From NCBI RefSeq assembly GCF_002886255.1, contig NZ_KZ614149.1, positions 3,655,272-3,719,271 on the forward strand: a stretch of 64,000 bases of DNA, written 5' to 3'. The notes beneath the pieces are model-generated. The model was not told where the DNA came from. It saw nothing but the letters and a program-made list of their open reading frames with translations, and ran no database searches. The DNA is from Alteribacillus bidgolensis (lineage in GTDB: Bacteria > Bacillota > Bacilli > Bacillales > Marinococcaceae). Below, in pieces: positions 34,005 to 43,585 of the stretch. A program made the position numbers and the translations under genes. Numbering within the stretch: position 1 is the first letter of the stretch; each line of letters starts with the position of its first letter.

Positions 34005-35960
34005 CTATGCATTTCTTATTTGCTTGTCTTTGACCCAATTAATAAGTCCTCCTGTTAACATGATTTCCACTTGACGGTCAGATAATGCATGGAGCATCTT
34101 GATTTCTTTATTTTTATCTTTGAGAGAAGCTTTAAGCTCATTTCCTTTTTTGATATTTTCTCTTAAGTTTTTCATTACAATAATGTCTCCCGGGTCAAAC
34201 TGGTTATAATCATCTTCATTTGCAAATGTCAGTGGAAGAATACCGAAATTTACAAGGTTTTGCCAGTGAATTCGTGCAAAGTCTTTAACAAAAACAACAC
34301 GAAGACCTAAATAACGCGGGGCCAGGGCAGCATGTTCACGGCTTGATCCTTGGCCGTAGTTGGATCCTCCTACAATAGCATGGCCGGATTTTTCTTTTAG
34401 GCTCAGGGAACGGTTGTAATAATCTTCGTCTAAAATTTCGAAGGCAAACTTGCTGATTTCAGGTAAATTGCTTCGGTACGGTAGAACTCTGGCTCCGCCA
34501 GCTAAAATTTCATCAGTAGAGAAGTTGTCTCCTACTTTTAAAAGAACGGGAACTTCTATCTCATCTGGGAGCGGTTCCATATCAGGAAGAGAAGCAATAT
34601 TGGGTCCTTTATGCAATTCTGTTTTTTTCGCTTCCTCTAAAGGCAGCGGTTCTTCAAGCAGACGGAAATCAACGGTTGGTTTATCAGGGTCTTTCACATC
34701 TGGATATTTCATATCAAGCGTACGCGGATCCGTGATTTTTCCTTTTAAAGCAGATGCGGCGGCTACCTCAGGACTGCAAAGAAACACACTGTCTTCTCTT
34801 GTACCGGAGCGCCCTGGAAAGTTACGAGGTGTCGTACGTAAACTATTTCTTCCTGTAGCTGGTGCCTGCCCCATTCCTATACAGCCGTTACAGCCCGCCT
34901 GATGAAGTCTGGCACCAGAAGATAACAGGCTGGCAATATGTCCATTTTCTACTAGGTCTGTAAGCATTTGTCTAGATGTAGGGTTAATATCAAATGACAC
35001 GCCGCTTGCGATTTGCTGTCCTTTTACGATTTCTGCTGCGACAGCGAAATCACGGTAACCTGGGTTAGCAGAAGATCCAACATAAGATTGGTAAATGTCT
35101 TCTCCAGCTACCTCATCAATCGCTACTACATTTCCTGGGCTGGAAGGTTTAGCAATGAGCGGAACCAGTTCAGAAAGATTAACCTCTTCATTAATATCAT
35201 AGGAAGCGTCTTTGTCAGCAGTTATTTCATACCAGTCATCTTCTCGGCCTTGGCTTTTGAGGAAACGTTTAATTTCCTGATCGGAAGGAAATACACTCGC
35301 AGTGGCACCTAGTTCTGCGCCCATGTTCGCAATGACATGACGGTCCATAGCGCTTAATTCTTCTAAGCCTGGTCCATAGTATTCCATGACCTTTCCTACA
35401 CCACCTTTTACATCATGGCGGCGGAGCAATTCTAAAATGATATCTTTAGCGCTTACCCAATCTGGAAGTTTTCCTGTGAGTTTTATCCCCCATATTTGCG
35501 GCATTTTTACATAGAATGGTTCTCCGGCTATAGCCATTGCCACATCAATACCTCCTGCACCCATTGCAAGCATTCCCATGCAGCCGTTCGCGCAAGTATG
35601 ACTATCAGAGCCAAGCAGTGTTCTTCCTGGCTTGGCGAGCCTTTGCATATGGACAGGATGACTGACGCCGTTACCCGGCCGGCTGAAATGAAGACCAAAC
35701 CGTTTAGCGGCGCTTTCTAAAAACAAATGATCATCAGGGTTTTTGCTGTCTTCTTGAATGACATTGTGATCGACATATTGAGCGGAAGCTTCTGTTTTAG
35801 CCCGTTCAATTTCCATCGCTTCAAGTTCAAGCATTACCATAGTCCCTGTGGCATCTTGCGTTAGTGTTTGATCAATAGAAAGTCCAATTTCTTCTCCAGG
35901 TGTCAATTTGCCAGAAACTAAATGTTCATTAATGAGTTTTTGAGATACATTTAAAGCCAT
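34005..35960 (-). CDS. Aconitate hydratase, short (Aquifex-type) form
   Basis: A 651-residue aconitase, much shorter than the roughly 900-residue AcnA/CitB form. The Fe-S ligands are visible: Cys at about 123 in SDSHTCANG, and about 357 and 360 in AGCNGCIGMG. The swivel domain at the C-terminus keeps GGSNYGQGSSREHAALAP. It interconverts citrate and isocitrate; a related lyase substrate cannot be ruled out by eye. It is a single gene with the family 2 repeat immediately upstream of its start. Confidence 0.88.
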   Translation of the reverse strand: MALNVSQKLINEHLVSGKLTPGEEIGLSIDQTLTQDATGTMVMLELEAMEIERAKTEASAQYVDHNVIQEDSKNPDDHLFLESAAKRFGLHFSRPGNGVSHPVHMQRLAKPGRTLLGSDSHTCANGCMGMLAMGAGGIDVAMAIAGEPFYVKMPQIWGIKLTGKLPDWVSAKDIILELLRRHDVKGGVGKVMEYYGPGLEELSAMDRHVIANMGAELGATASVFPSDQEIKRFLKSQGREDDWYEITADKDASYDINEEVNLSELVPLIAKPSSPGNVVAIDEVAGEDIYQSYVGSSANPGYRDFAVAAEIVKGQQIASGVSFDINPTSRQMLTDLVENGHIASLLSSGARLHQAGCNGCIGMGQAPATGRNSLRTTPRNFPGRSGTREDSVFLCSPEVAAASALKGKITDPRTLDMKYPDVKDPDKPTVDFRLLEEPLPLEEAKKTELHKGPNIASLPDMEPLPDEIEVPVLLKVGDNFSTDEILAGGARVLPYRSNLPEISKFAFEILDEDYYNRSLSLKEKSGHAIVGGSNYGQGSSREHAALAPRYLGLRVVFVKDFARIHWQNLVNFGILPLTFANEDDYNQFDPGDIIVMKNLRENIKKGNELKASLKDKNKEIKMLHALSDRQVEIMLTGGLINWVKDKQIRNA

Positions 35961-35982
35961 GAAGTGATCCCCCTTTTATGAG

Positions 35983-36080
35983 ATTAGCAAAACTTGGCTT
36001 ACCGCCAAGTCTAAATGGCGGAAGTCGTAGTTTTGTTTATACTTTGCTCCTTTAAAAACTTTAAATTTACCTAAAGTATA
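35983..36080 (-). repeat. Family 2 intergenic repeat, copy 1 (minus orientation)
   Basis: On the minus strand it runs from TATACTTTAGG (36080 side) through GGAGCAAAGTATAA, ACTACGACTTCCGCCA and ACTTGGCGGTAAGCCAAGT to TTTGCTAAT (35983 side). The hairpin CTTGGC-GGTAA-GCCAAG is perfect in this copy. It lies between the aconitase and htpX genes, which are divergent, so it is not needed as a terminator for either. Confidence 0.85.
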
Positions 36081-36256
36081 AAAAACACATACCAATTTAT
36101 TTAACTTATTCCTTTTGCAAGGATAGAATAAACAAAGAAATGGTTTCACAAGTAAATCGTAAATAAAAATGTTACAATAAAATCATGAAACGTTGTCTTT
36201 ATTAATACGTACAAACATAGAGATTTAATACAAATAAGAAAATGGAGGAAATCAAA

Positions 36257-37150
36257 GTGGGCAGAAGAATTTTACTATTTATCTTAACCAACATTCTCGT
36301 TATTACTACAATTACGATTGTGTTTACGCTCTTACGTATGGCTGGTGTAGATATTTCTACGTACACAGCTGACGGCGGCATAAATTATCTGGCTCTTTTT
36401 ATCATTAGTGCAGTGATTGGTTTCTCGGGTTCCTTTATATCACTGGCTTTGTCAAGATTCATGGCTAAAAAAATGATGGGTGTCCGCGTCATTGATCCGG
36501 GCAATAGTACAGGAGCAGAACGCCAGCTTGTCGAAAAAGTTCACCGTCTCTCTAGAAATGCTGGTCTGATGTACATGCCGGAAGTAGGTATTTATAACTC
36601 AAGAGAAGTAAATGCTTTTGCAACCGGTCCGTCTAAAAAGCGTTCCTTAGTAGCTGTGTCCACCGGCTTACTAAATTCAATGGACGAAGATGCGGTTGAA
36701 GGTGTACTAGCTCATGAAGTTGCTCACGTTTCTAATGGTGATATGGTTACCATGACGCTTCTGCAAGGTGTAGTAAATACTTTTGTCGTTTTCTTTGCAC
36801 GTATTGCTGCAGCGATCGTTTCCCGCTTTGTGCAAAATGATGCAATGCGAGTATTTGTACACTTTGGCGCTATTATTGTGTTCCAAATTTTGTTTTCTAT
36901 TCTTGGAAGCATAGCAGTTATGGGATTCTCCAGATATAGAGAATACCACGCTGACCGCGGCGGGGCAGATCTTGCTGGTAAAGATAAAATGACACATGCC
37001 TTACAGTCTCTTAAAGCACATGTAAATAAGGTTGATAATAGCCAGACTTCCATGCAGACATTAAAAATAAACAATAAATCTTCTATGGCTATGTTATTTT
37101 CATCTCATCCGCCGTTAGAAGAACGTATTCGACGTTTGCAGGAAAGATAA
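36257..37150 (+). CDS. htpX: Membrane zinc metalloprotease HtpX
   Basis: A 297-residue M48-family protease with two N-terminal membrane helices (about 4-24 and 44-66), the zinc motif HEVAH at 153-157, two further hydrophobic helices (about 165-215) and the downstream EYHADRGGADLAG segment carrying the third ligand. It degrades damaged membrane proteins. GGAGG lies 9 nt before the GTG at 36257; the in-frame ATG at 36242 has no ribosome site. Confidence 0.92.
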   Translation: MGRRILLFILTNILVITTITIVFTLLRMAGVDISTYTADGGINYLALFIISAVIGFSGSFISLALSRFMAKKMMGVRVIDPGNSTGAERQLVEKVHRLSRNAGLMYMPEVGIYNSREVNAFATGPSKKRSLVAVSTGLLNSMDEDAVEGVLAHEVAHVSNGDMVTMTLLQGVVNTFVVFFARIAAAIVSRFVQNDAMRVFVHFGAIIVFQILFSILGSIAVMGFSRYREYHADRGGADLAGKDKMTHALQSLKAHVNKVDNSQTSMQTLKINNKSSMAMLFSSHPPLEERIRRLQER

Positions 37151-37156
37151 TATATA

Positions 37157-37207
37157 GGGGGATCTCTCGTAAGTCGGCAATAACCGATTTTAGGGAATCC
37201 CTTTTTT
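37157..37207 (+). terminator. Terminator after htpX
   Basis: GGGGGATC and GAATCCC enclose an inner stem, TCGG/CCGA (37179-37192), followed by TTTTTT. Confidence 0.7.
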
Positions 37208-37301
37208 CATTAAAACGGTGTTAAATTTGCCCTTTATGTTCTTTGTACAGGCTCATCCTTCATATTTTAAAGGGGACTATGAATATGAAGGAGGGCCTTC
37301 A

Positions 37302-38105
37302 TTGAAAAATAATTGGGAAAGGGCGGCTCGGGAAGAACACTTATTTTGGCTTCAGATCCTTGGTGACCATGCTCGTTTCATCCACGATACACTAGCGCCT
37401 TCAGAAACAGATTATATTGCAGCAGCACAAGGGTATGCCGACTTATTTGATCAGCTGTTAGAAAGAGTCAGGAATGGTGGAAACTCTTTAGAAGAATTAA
37501 CAGTTCGTGCAGAGCAGGCAGCAAAAGATATTCGGTTTTTAAAACTGCAAATTATCCGAACACAATTGACCGGCAGAATTAAAATTGAACTGACTCCTAC
37601 ATTTATTAATCACATGGTAAATGAAGTGGAAGAGTATTTACGTATTCTCGCTTTTTTAATAAGAAAAGAAGTGCCACCTGTTTGCCACCCGCTTCACCAT
37701 CATCTTATCTGGCTTATTGATGCAGCTGGGCATGCCGGGGCAATTACAGATTCGCTGGATAAAGTGGAAACCGCATTAAAAGAACGCTCGAAGATGTTTG
37801 AAAAAGATTTTGATCACTTTTATTTAAAAGCAGTGGAAATGGCAGGATATTTGCGTTCCAACGTAGATAACTTCCCGGCTCTGCAACGTATGAATCATCA
37901 AGTAAGTTTAGAACTCCATATTTTCAGCTGCTTTTTAAATGAATTGGAAGAAATGGGATTGACCAGGGAAATGCTGGGAACTCTGACTCCTCTGATGGCA
38001 GATCATATGGCCAGGGAAGAATGCTACTATTTAATGAAGGTAGCTGAATCTGCACATTTACAAGAACCAGATTGTGATCCGGCAAAACCAAGAGTAGAAT
38101 CATAA
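37302..38105 (+). CDS. DUF2935 family protein
   Basis: A roughly 267-residue helical protein with repeated His and Glu motifs (REEHLFWLQILGDHARFI, PLHHHLIWLIDAAGHAG, DHMAREECYYLMK). These suggest a four-helix bundle that could bind metal, as proposed for DUF2935. The TTG at 37302 has AAGGAGGG 7 nt upstream; the longer frame from 37218 lacks a site. Its function is unknown. It is a separate unit between htpX and rarD with terminators on each side. Confidence 0.75.
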   Translation: MKNNWERAAREEHLFWLQILGDHARFIHDTLAPSETDYIAAAQGYADLFDQLLERVRNGGNSLEELTVRAEQAAKDIRFLKLQIIRTQLTGRIKIELTPTFINHMVNEVEEYLRILAFLIRKEVPPVCHPLHHHLIWLIDAAGHAGAITDSLDKVETALKERSKMFEKDFDHFYLKAVEMAGYLRSNVDNFPALQRMNHQVSLELHIFSCFLNELEEMGLTREMLGTLTPLMADHMAREECYYLMKVAESAHLQEPDCDPAKPRVES

Positions 38106-38113
38106 ATATTTTT

Positions 38114-38139
38114 TCTCCCTTTTTAGGGAGATTTTTTTG
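38114..38139 (+). terminator. Terminator after the DUF2935 gene
   Basis: TCTCCC and GGGAGA flank a short loop (38114-38131), followed by TTTTTTT. Confidence 0.75.
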
Positions 38140-38235
38140 TACTTTAGGAACGTTTAACTTTGTTAAAGGAACAAAGTATAAGCAAAACTACGACTTCCGC
38201 CATTTGGACTTGGCGGTAAGCTGAGTTTTTCTAAT
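38140..38235 (+). repeat. Family 2 intergenic repeat, copy 2
   Basis: It matches copy 1 almost base for base: TACTTTAGGAACG, GTTAAAGGAACAAAGTATAA, ACTACGACTTCCGCCATTT. The hairpin arms are ACTTGGC and GCTGAGT, still able to pair through two G-T wobbles, followed by TTTTCTAAT. The copy begins straight after the T run of the previous terminator. Confidence 0.85.
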
Positions 38236-38314
38236 TCTCATCTGGAAATTGTTTTACCTTTGGAGTAAAATGTAGGCACTCGAAATAAAAATATAGCACG
38301 AATGAGGGAGAATG

Positions 38315-39247
38315 ATGGAGGAGAAACAACAGGCATGGGGAGTCGCTGCAGCAAGTCTTGCCTACTTGTTCTGGGGCTTCCTCCCTTTGTATTGGAAACT
38401 GGTAGGTCATGTTCCACCAGAAGAGGTTCTGGCCCACAGAATAATATGGTCCGTAGGATTTATGGTAATTGTTTTATTTCTGTTGGGACGTTTGCAAGGA
38501 GTTTGGAAAGAAATAAAGGCAACCTTTTCTTCAAAAAAGTCAAGCCTTGCTATAACACTAGCAGCGATACTTATCAGCTTAAATTGGTTTATTTTTATAT
38601 TTGCGGTTAACAGTGACCGTGTGATCGAAGTTAGTCTAGGTTATTATATTAATCCTCTTATTAATGTACTGCTTGGCACCCTCTTTTTAAAAGAAAAATT
38701 ATCAAAAGCTGAAGGGGCAGCATTTCTGTTAGCGGCAGCCGGGGTTTTATTATTAACATTTTATTATGGCTACATTCCTTGGGCGGCGCTAAGTCTTGCT
38801 TTATTGTTTGGGATGTATGGTTTAATTAAAAAGACTGCTGCTGTGGGGGCATGGGCTGGATTAACGATTGAAACGCTCCTTATGACGCCGTTTGCATTAT
38901 TATTTTTGTTTTTTATAAGAAATGGAGAAACCCCATTTTTTTATGGCAGCTTGGAAACGGCTTTATTGTTAATAGGAGCTGGAGCAGCAACGGCTATTCC
39001 ATTACTGTTATTTGCAGCAGGGGCGAAGCATATTTCTTTTTCTTTAATAGGTTTTCTTCAATATTTTGCTCCAACCATTATGCTCATATTAGGGGTCTTT
39101 CTTTTTCATGAACCATTTAGCCGTCAACAGTTGATTTCCTTTATTATTGTCTGGATCGGCCTTATTATCTTTACCGTCTCGCGCTCGAATACGACATTGC
39201 GAAATCGAAAAGAAAAGCTTGCCGATCAAAAAGCAGGTGCTGGTTAA
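38315..39247 (+). CDS. rarD: RarD-type EamA-family transporter
   Basis: A roughly 310-residue protein with about ten membrane helices. The N-terminal AYLFWGFLPLYWKLVGHVPP and EVLAHRIIWS segments are characteristic of RarD; NWFIFIFAVNSDRVIEVSLG and YYINPLINVLLGTLFLKEKL follow. Transport substrate is unknown. GAGGGAG precedes two possible ATG codons (38312 and 38315). It stands alone after a family 2 repeat. Confidence 0.85.
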   Translation: MEEKQQAWGVAAASLAYLFWGFLPLYWKLVGHVPPEEVLAHRIIWSVGFMVIVLFLLGRLQGVWKEIKATFSSKKSSLAITLAAILISLNWFIFIFAVNSDRVIEVSLGYYINPLINVLLGTLFLKEKLSKAEGAAFLLAAAGVLLLTFYYGYIPWAALSLALLFGMYGLIKKTAAVGAWAGLTIETLLMTPFALLFLFFIRNGETPFFYGSLETALLLIGAGAATAIPLLLFAAGAKHISFSLIGFLQYFAPTIMLILGVFLFHEPFSRQQLISFIIVWIGLIIFTVSRSNTTLRNRKEKLADQKAGAG

Positions 39248-39323
39248 TAAGGTGAAATGTTTGAAACGGTAAGGTTTCTTTCCTCGTAGAGATAACAAAT
39301 AGAATAAAGAGGAGGGAACCTGC

Positions 39324-39848
39324 ATGCAAGCAGCTGATGAAATATATTTCTCTGATAATTTTTTCTCTGCTGGCATCACAGATATTTTTGATAAAAACGA
39401 ATATAAAATTGGACAGCTTGATTTAAAAAGTGCGTTTACTTCAAGTGTTGATGTAATAGATCCAAGTGGAAGTATTCGTTTACATGCTGCATTTCCTTTG
39501 TTTTCACGTCGCTGGGTCCTAAAAAATAAAGAAGATGAACGGATTGGGGATCTGAGCAGCACTTTTTCCTTTTTTGCAAAAAGATTTAAATATGATGCGG
39601 TAGGACGCGGCGTTTACCGTGTGGAATCGGAAGCTTTTTCTCATGAATTTACAATGACAGAAGAAAGGGGAAATAATAAAATAGCTGTTTTTGAAAAAAT
39701 TAGCGGTTTTATGGGAGCTCCAGCTTATAAATTAGTCAATTATTCAGAGGTATTAAGCAATGATGAACTCATTGCTGTAGTTATGGGAGTACGAATGATA
39801 CTTAAAAAACGACGAAATAATAACGCTGTCCCTCCTCCCGGTCAGTAA
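39324..39848 (+). CDS. Tubby C-terminal/LURP-one-like protein
   Basis: A 174-residue soluble protein that resembles the LURP-one-related or tubby C-terminal fold found in small Bacillus proteins (IYFSDNFFSAGITDIFD, LKSAFTSSVDVIDPSG, FPLFSRRWVLKNKEDE, EFTMTEERGNN). There is no catalytic motif; phospholipid-scramblase relatives suggest a membrane-linked role, but this is unproven. AGAGGAGGG precedes the ATG. Confidence 0.6.
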   Translation: MQAADEIYFSDNFFSAGITDIFDKNEYKIGQLDLKSAFTSSVDVIDPSGSIRLHAAFPLFSRRWVLKNKEDERIGDLSSTFSFFAKRFKYDAVGRGVYRVESEAFSHEFTMTEERGNNKIAVFEKISGFMGAPAYKLVNYSEVLSNDELIAVVMGVRMILKKRRNNNAVPPPGQ

Positions 39849-39860
39849 TAATGTTTATGT

Positions 39861-39900
39861 ACTGCTGTCCCTTGAGTAAGTCAGGGGATGGCTTTTTTGA
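39861..39900 (+). terminator. Probable terminator after the tubby-like gene
   Basis: GCTGTCCCT and AGGGGATGGC pair imperfectly around TGAGTAAGTC, followed by TTTTTTG. Confidence 0.6.
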
Positions 39901-40228
39901 ATCTGGTTTTTCAGACAACCTGCTTCAGTCTGTGCAAATGAGGCTATAGCATAAACAAAAAGTCATAAGTGTATAAAAATGGTTCAAAAATACACCAATC
40001 TAACAAATATCTTCTCGCATGTAATTCAAATGTCAAATACTTCTATTCAAAAAAGTCGGACAGGCCCAAAAGATATTCATAAAAGATAAAAATATAATCA
40101 TTAAACAGAAAAAGCAGTACATAAAAGCTTCTAATCAAAGCAATTTCCCCAAATCAAGAACAATCCCACCCCTATTACTCAGCATAGGTAAATGTGACTT
40201 CCTCTTTCAAGGCGCTTGCGCTTTTGTT
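39901..40228. other. Non-coding stretch
   Basis: AT-rich sequence between the tubby-like gene and the family 1 repeat. No start with a ribosome site, no hairpin with a T run and no recognisable fragment was found on either strand. Confidence 0.5.
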
Positions 40229-40500
40229 ATGAGATAGGAAAGTATAAAATTTTGCACTTTGCTGTCTAGCTTCAGCGCCAGCCTCTCGGAGGCCCGTGGC
40301 GATTTAAGAAACGTTTGCTAAAATCGCGAACATCGTGTTCGAACCGCAAAAGTCAGTACATCCTTAGGAACCTTCTGCTAAAAACGCACACGTCCTGTGT
40401 GCAACGCAGAAGTCACCACATCCAGTGGAAGTAAGAGCGCCTTAACGGCCTGGAGAACATTTACCTGTCAAGGCTGATAAGGGCGCTTGGACTTTTCTTA
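40229..40500 (+). repeat. Dispersed intergenic repeat, family 1, copy B
   Basis: The core (40234-40359) matches copy A at 18965-19092, including GTCTAGCTTCAGCGCC, GGCGATTTAAGAAACG and CGAACATCGTGTTCG. It is followed by a related second block and ends GGGCGCTTGGACTTTTCTTA. It is flanked on the left by GCGCTTGCGCTTTTG (40212-40226), the same motif that ends copy A. Confidence 0.75.
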
Positions 40501-40672
40501 TGAAAACGAAATCTTTGAAGGTTTTATGAATAATTTGTGTTCATTTTGAAACATTTCCGTGAGCGTTATATGAAAAGTGACTGTCCAACCCCTGTTTACC
40601 AAGTCAATTTGCTACGATATTCGTAAAGATAGAAGTGTGATAAAAATCACCTGGGAAGGAGTGTGTCATAGG

Positions 40673-41599
40673 GTGAAAAACATATTACGAGTGAAGCGCT
40701 GGGCAATACTGCCTGCTTTTACTCTTTTGTTATTAGTAAGCGGCTGTGCTGAATTAACCGTTTTAGATCCAAAAGGGCCGGTAGGGGAAAGCCAAAAAGA
40801 ACTAATTGTTTTTTCCATCATTCTCATGTTGTTAATAGTAGCAGTAGTTTTTATTGCGTTTACCTATATGATTGTTAAGTATAGAGAGCGGCCTGGACGT
40901 GATGAAAAGGATTATGATCCTGATCATCATGGAAATACAAAACTAGAAATTGTATGGACAGTGATTCCATTAATTATTGTTACTGCATTATCGATTCCTA
41001 CAGTGACGACAATCTATGAATTGGAAGAACCACCTGAAAGTTCAAGTGATAAAGATCCGCTTGTTGTATACGCAACGGCAGCTGATTGGAAATGGTTTTT
41101 CAGCTATCCAGAAGAAGGTATTGAAACGGTGAACTATCTTCATATTCCTACTGATCGAGCGGTAGAATTCCGTCTGTCTTCTGCTGATTCTATGGCTTCT
41201 ATTTGGATACCTGCTCTTGGGGGACAGAAATATAACATGGCAGGAATGGAAAATACCTTGTACCTTCAAGCGGATGAAGAAGGAACATATCAAGGCAGGA
41301 ACTCTAATTATAACGGTTCAGGTTTTGCGGAGCAGACGTTTGAGGTACACGCTGAAAGTGAGGAAGACTTTGAGAGCTGGGCAGAAGAAGTGCAGAATGA
41401 AGCACCGCAATTAACTCAAGAAGAATATGATTCTCTTCTTACTCCTGGACTATTAGAAGAAATGGAGTTCTCTTCGACTCATCTGGATTACGTGGATCAT
41501 GGAACAAATGAGGGACGCGACTATTTAATAGAACGACATAAAGGTGCTTTTGAAGAGCCTTTGCATCTTAAAGGCGGAAGAGGTGTCGAGGATGAATAA
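40673..41599 (+). CDS. qoxA: Quinol oxidase subunit II (lipoprotein)
   Basis: A 308-residue lipoprotein with lipobox LVSGC at about residue 24 and a following AELTVLDPKGPVGESQKEL typical of QoxA. Two membrane helices (about 46-70 and 92-115) precede an extracellular cupredoxin domain. The CuA cysteines of cytochrome c oxidase subunit II are absent (no Cys after the lipobox), so electrons come from menaquinol. The start is GTG at 40673, 11 nt after GGAAGGAG; GTG at 40661 is possible. Confidence 0.92.
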   Translation: MKNILRVKRWAILPAFTLLLLVSGCAELTVLDPKGPVGESQKELIVFSIILMLLIVAVVFIAFTYMIVKYRERPGRDEKDYDPDHHGNTKLEIVWTVIPLIIVTALSIPTVTTIYELEEPPESSSDKDPLVVYATAADWKWFFSYPEEGIETVNYLHIPTDRAVEFRLSSADSMASIWIPALGGQKYNMAGMENTLYLQADEEGTYQGRNSNYNGSGFAEQTFEVHAESEEDFESWAEEVQNEAPQLTQEEYDSLLTPGLLEEMEFSSTHLDYVDHGTNEGRDYLIERHKGAFEEPLHLKGGRGVEDE

Positions 41600-41629
41600 C
41601 CTGGGCATTGTGAAAGTTGGTGAGATAAC

Positions 41630-43585
41630 GTGGAATTTATAGATTTTTTGTTAGAAGATTTCTTTGTGACCGGTCAGCCATTAATATATGGGGCAATGGT
41701 TTCTATTGTTCTAGTATCTATTGCGATAGTATTTGTTTTAACCTATTTTAAAAAGTGGGGATGGCTTTGGCGTGAATGGATAACAACCGTTGATCATAAA
41801 AAAATTGGGATTATGTATATCATTGCAGCTTTAGCAATGCTTTTCCGAGGCGGGGTAGACGCACTTTTAATGAGAACACAGCTGACGCTCCCTGGAATGG
41901 AGTTTCTCGATTCGCAGCACTATAACGAAATTTTCACGACACACGGTACTATAATGATAATTTTTATGGCGATGCCGTTTTTAATTGGGCTGATGAACTA
42001 TATTGTTCCATTGCAAATTGGAGCAAGGGATGTAGCTTTTCCATTTTTAAACGCCCTTAGTTTCTGGTCTTTTGCTTTTGGAGCAATGATATTTAATCTC
42101 TCTTTTGTCATCGGAGGTTCTCCCGATGCAGGGTGGACCAGCTATACGCCTATGGCAGGAGCAGCTCTGAATCCTGGGCCAGCTCAAAACTATTATTTAA
42201 TAGGTTTGCAGGTTGCAGGGATAGGAACGTTAGCAACTGGTATTAACTTTATGGTCACGATTTTAAAAATGCGTGCACCAGGTATGAACATGATGAGACT
42301 TCCTATTTTTACATGGTCTACGTTTATTACATCTTTTATTATCGTGTTTGCATTTCCTATCTTAACTGTAGCGCTTGCACTCATGACGATTGACCGTATA
42401 TTTGGGTCTCATTTCTTTACTTTGACAGGTGAAGGAATGCCAATGATGTGGGCTAACCTCTTTTGGCTTTGGGGCCACCCGGAAGTATACATTGTAATTC
42501 TTCCAGCATTCGGTATATTTTCTGAGGTGATTTCTACATTTGCCCGTAAGCAGTTATTTGGTTACAAGGCAATGGTATATTCCATGGTTGTTATCGCAGG
42601 TCTCAGTTTTATTGTTTGGGTCCACCATTTCTTTACAATGGGTGCAGGAGGCGGAGTGAACTCATTTTTCTCCATCACTACCATGCTTATTGCTGTACCT
42701 ACTGGTGTTAAGATATTCAACTGGCTCGGTACGATGTATAAAGGACGCATACGATTTGATACGCCGATGCTTTGGTCGCTTGCGTTTATACCTTGTTTTG
42801 TTATTGGCGGTGTAACAGGCGTAATGCTGGCTATGGCAGCGGCAGACTATCAATACCATAATACGTACTTCTTAGTCGCACACTTCCATTACGTATTAAT
42901 TGCAGGAACAGTATTTGGATGTTTTGCAGGGCTGACTTTCTGGTATCCAAAAATGTTTGGCCACAAAATGAATGAGAAACTGGGTAAAATAAGCTTTTGG
43001 CTCTTTGTTATCGGGTTTAATGTATGTTTCTTCCCAATGTATTTCCTTGGATTTGCAGGAATGCCAAGACGTACGTATACCATTGAACCAGAGTGGATGC
43101 CATTAAACGTAACCGCATCTATTGGCGCAGTTCTTATGGCTATTGGTTTTGCCGTATTCGTTTATAATATTTATTACAGTTTCCGCTACAGCAAACGAGA
43201 AACCCATGGAGATACATGGGACGGCAGAGCGCTGGAATGGGCTACTACGACACCTGTCCCATTTTATAACTTTGCGACCGTACCTAAAGTAGAAGGACCG
43301 GAAGCTTATTGGATATTAAAAGAAAAAGGCGGGACCACTTATGAAAAAGACAAAGTAGAGCCTATTCATATGCCGAGCGATTCGGGCATCCCGTTTATCA
43401 TGATGGCATTTATGTTCGTTGCAAGCTTTGGTTTGATTTGGGAATGGATGTGGATGGCCATTCCAGGCATAATTGGAGTTCTTGTTTGTATGGTTATCCG
43501 ATCCTTTGATTATGATGATGGTTTTTACGTATCGGTTAAAGAAATTAAAAGAATAGAAGAGAAGGCAAGGGAGGGAGAACAATGA
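41630..43585 (+). CDS. qoxB: Quinol oxidase subunit I
   Basis: A 651-residue heme-copper oxidase subunit I. Key motifs are TTHGTIMIIFMAMP (heme ligand His), WGHPEVYI (CuB His and cross-linked Tyr), the VHHFF His pair and AHFHYVLIAG near the heme a3 site. It has about 14 membrane helices. It reduces oxygen to water and pumps protons. It starts at GTG and overlaps qoxC by 4 bp. Confidence 0.95.
   Translation: MEFIDFLLEDFFVTGQPLIYGAMVSIVLVSIAIVFVLTYFKKWGWLWREWITTVDHKKIGIMYIIAALAMLFRGGVDALLMRTQLTLPGMEFLDSQHYNEIFTTHGTIMIIFMAMPFLIGLMNYIVPLQIGARDVAFPFLNALSFWSFAFGAMIFNLSFVIGGSPDAGWTSYTPMAGAALNPGPAQNYYLIGLQVAGIGTLATGINFMVTILKMRAPGMNMMRLPIFTWSTFITSFIIVFAFPILTVALALMTIDRIFGSHFFTLTGEGMPMMWANLFWLWGHPEVYIVILPAFGIFSEVISTFARKQLFGYKAMVYSMVVIAGLSFIVWVHHFFTMGAGGGVNSFFSITTMLIAVPTGVKIFNWLGTMYKGRIRFDTPMLWSLAFIPCFVIGGVTGVMLAMAAADYQYHNTYFLVAHFHYVLIAGTVFGCFAGLTFWYPKMFGHKMNEKLGKISFWLFVIGFNVCFFPMYFLGFAGMPRRTYTIEPEWMPLNVTASIGAVLMAIGFAVFVYNIYYSFRYSKRETHGDTWDGRALEWATTTPVPFYNFATVPKVEGPEAYWILKEKGGTTYEKDKVEPIHMPSDSGIPFIMMAFMFVASFGLIWEWMWMAIPGIIGVLVCMVIRSFDYDDGFYVSVKEIKRIEEKAREGEQ

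Noticed and set aside
39089..39562. 157-codon minus-strand frame
   Set aside because: It overlaps two well-supported plus-strand genes (rarD and tubby-like) and has no family features.
40673..41599. Cytochrome c oxidase subunit II (CtaC)
   Set aside because: The CuA cysteines are missing and the sequence after the lipobox is QoxA-like, so quinol oxidase was chosen.
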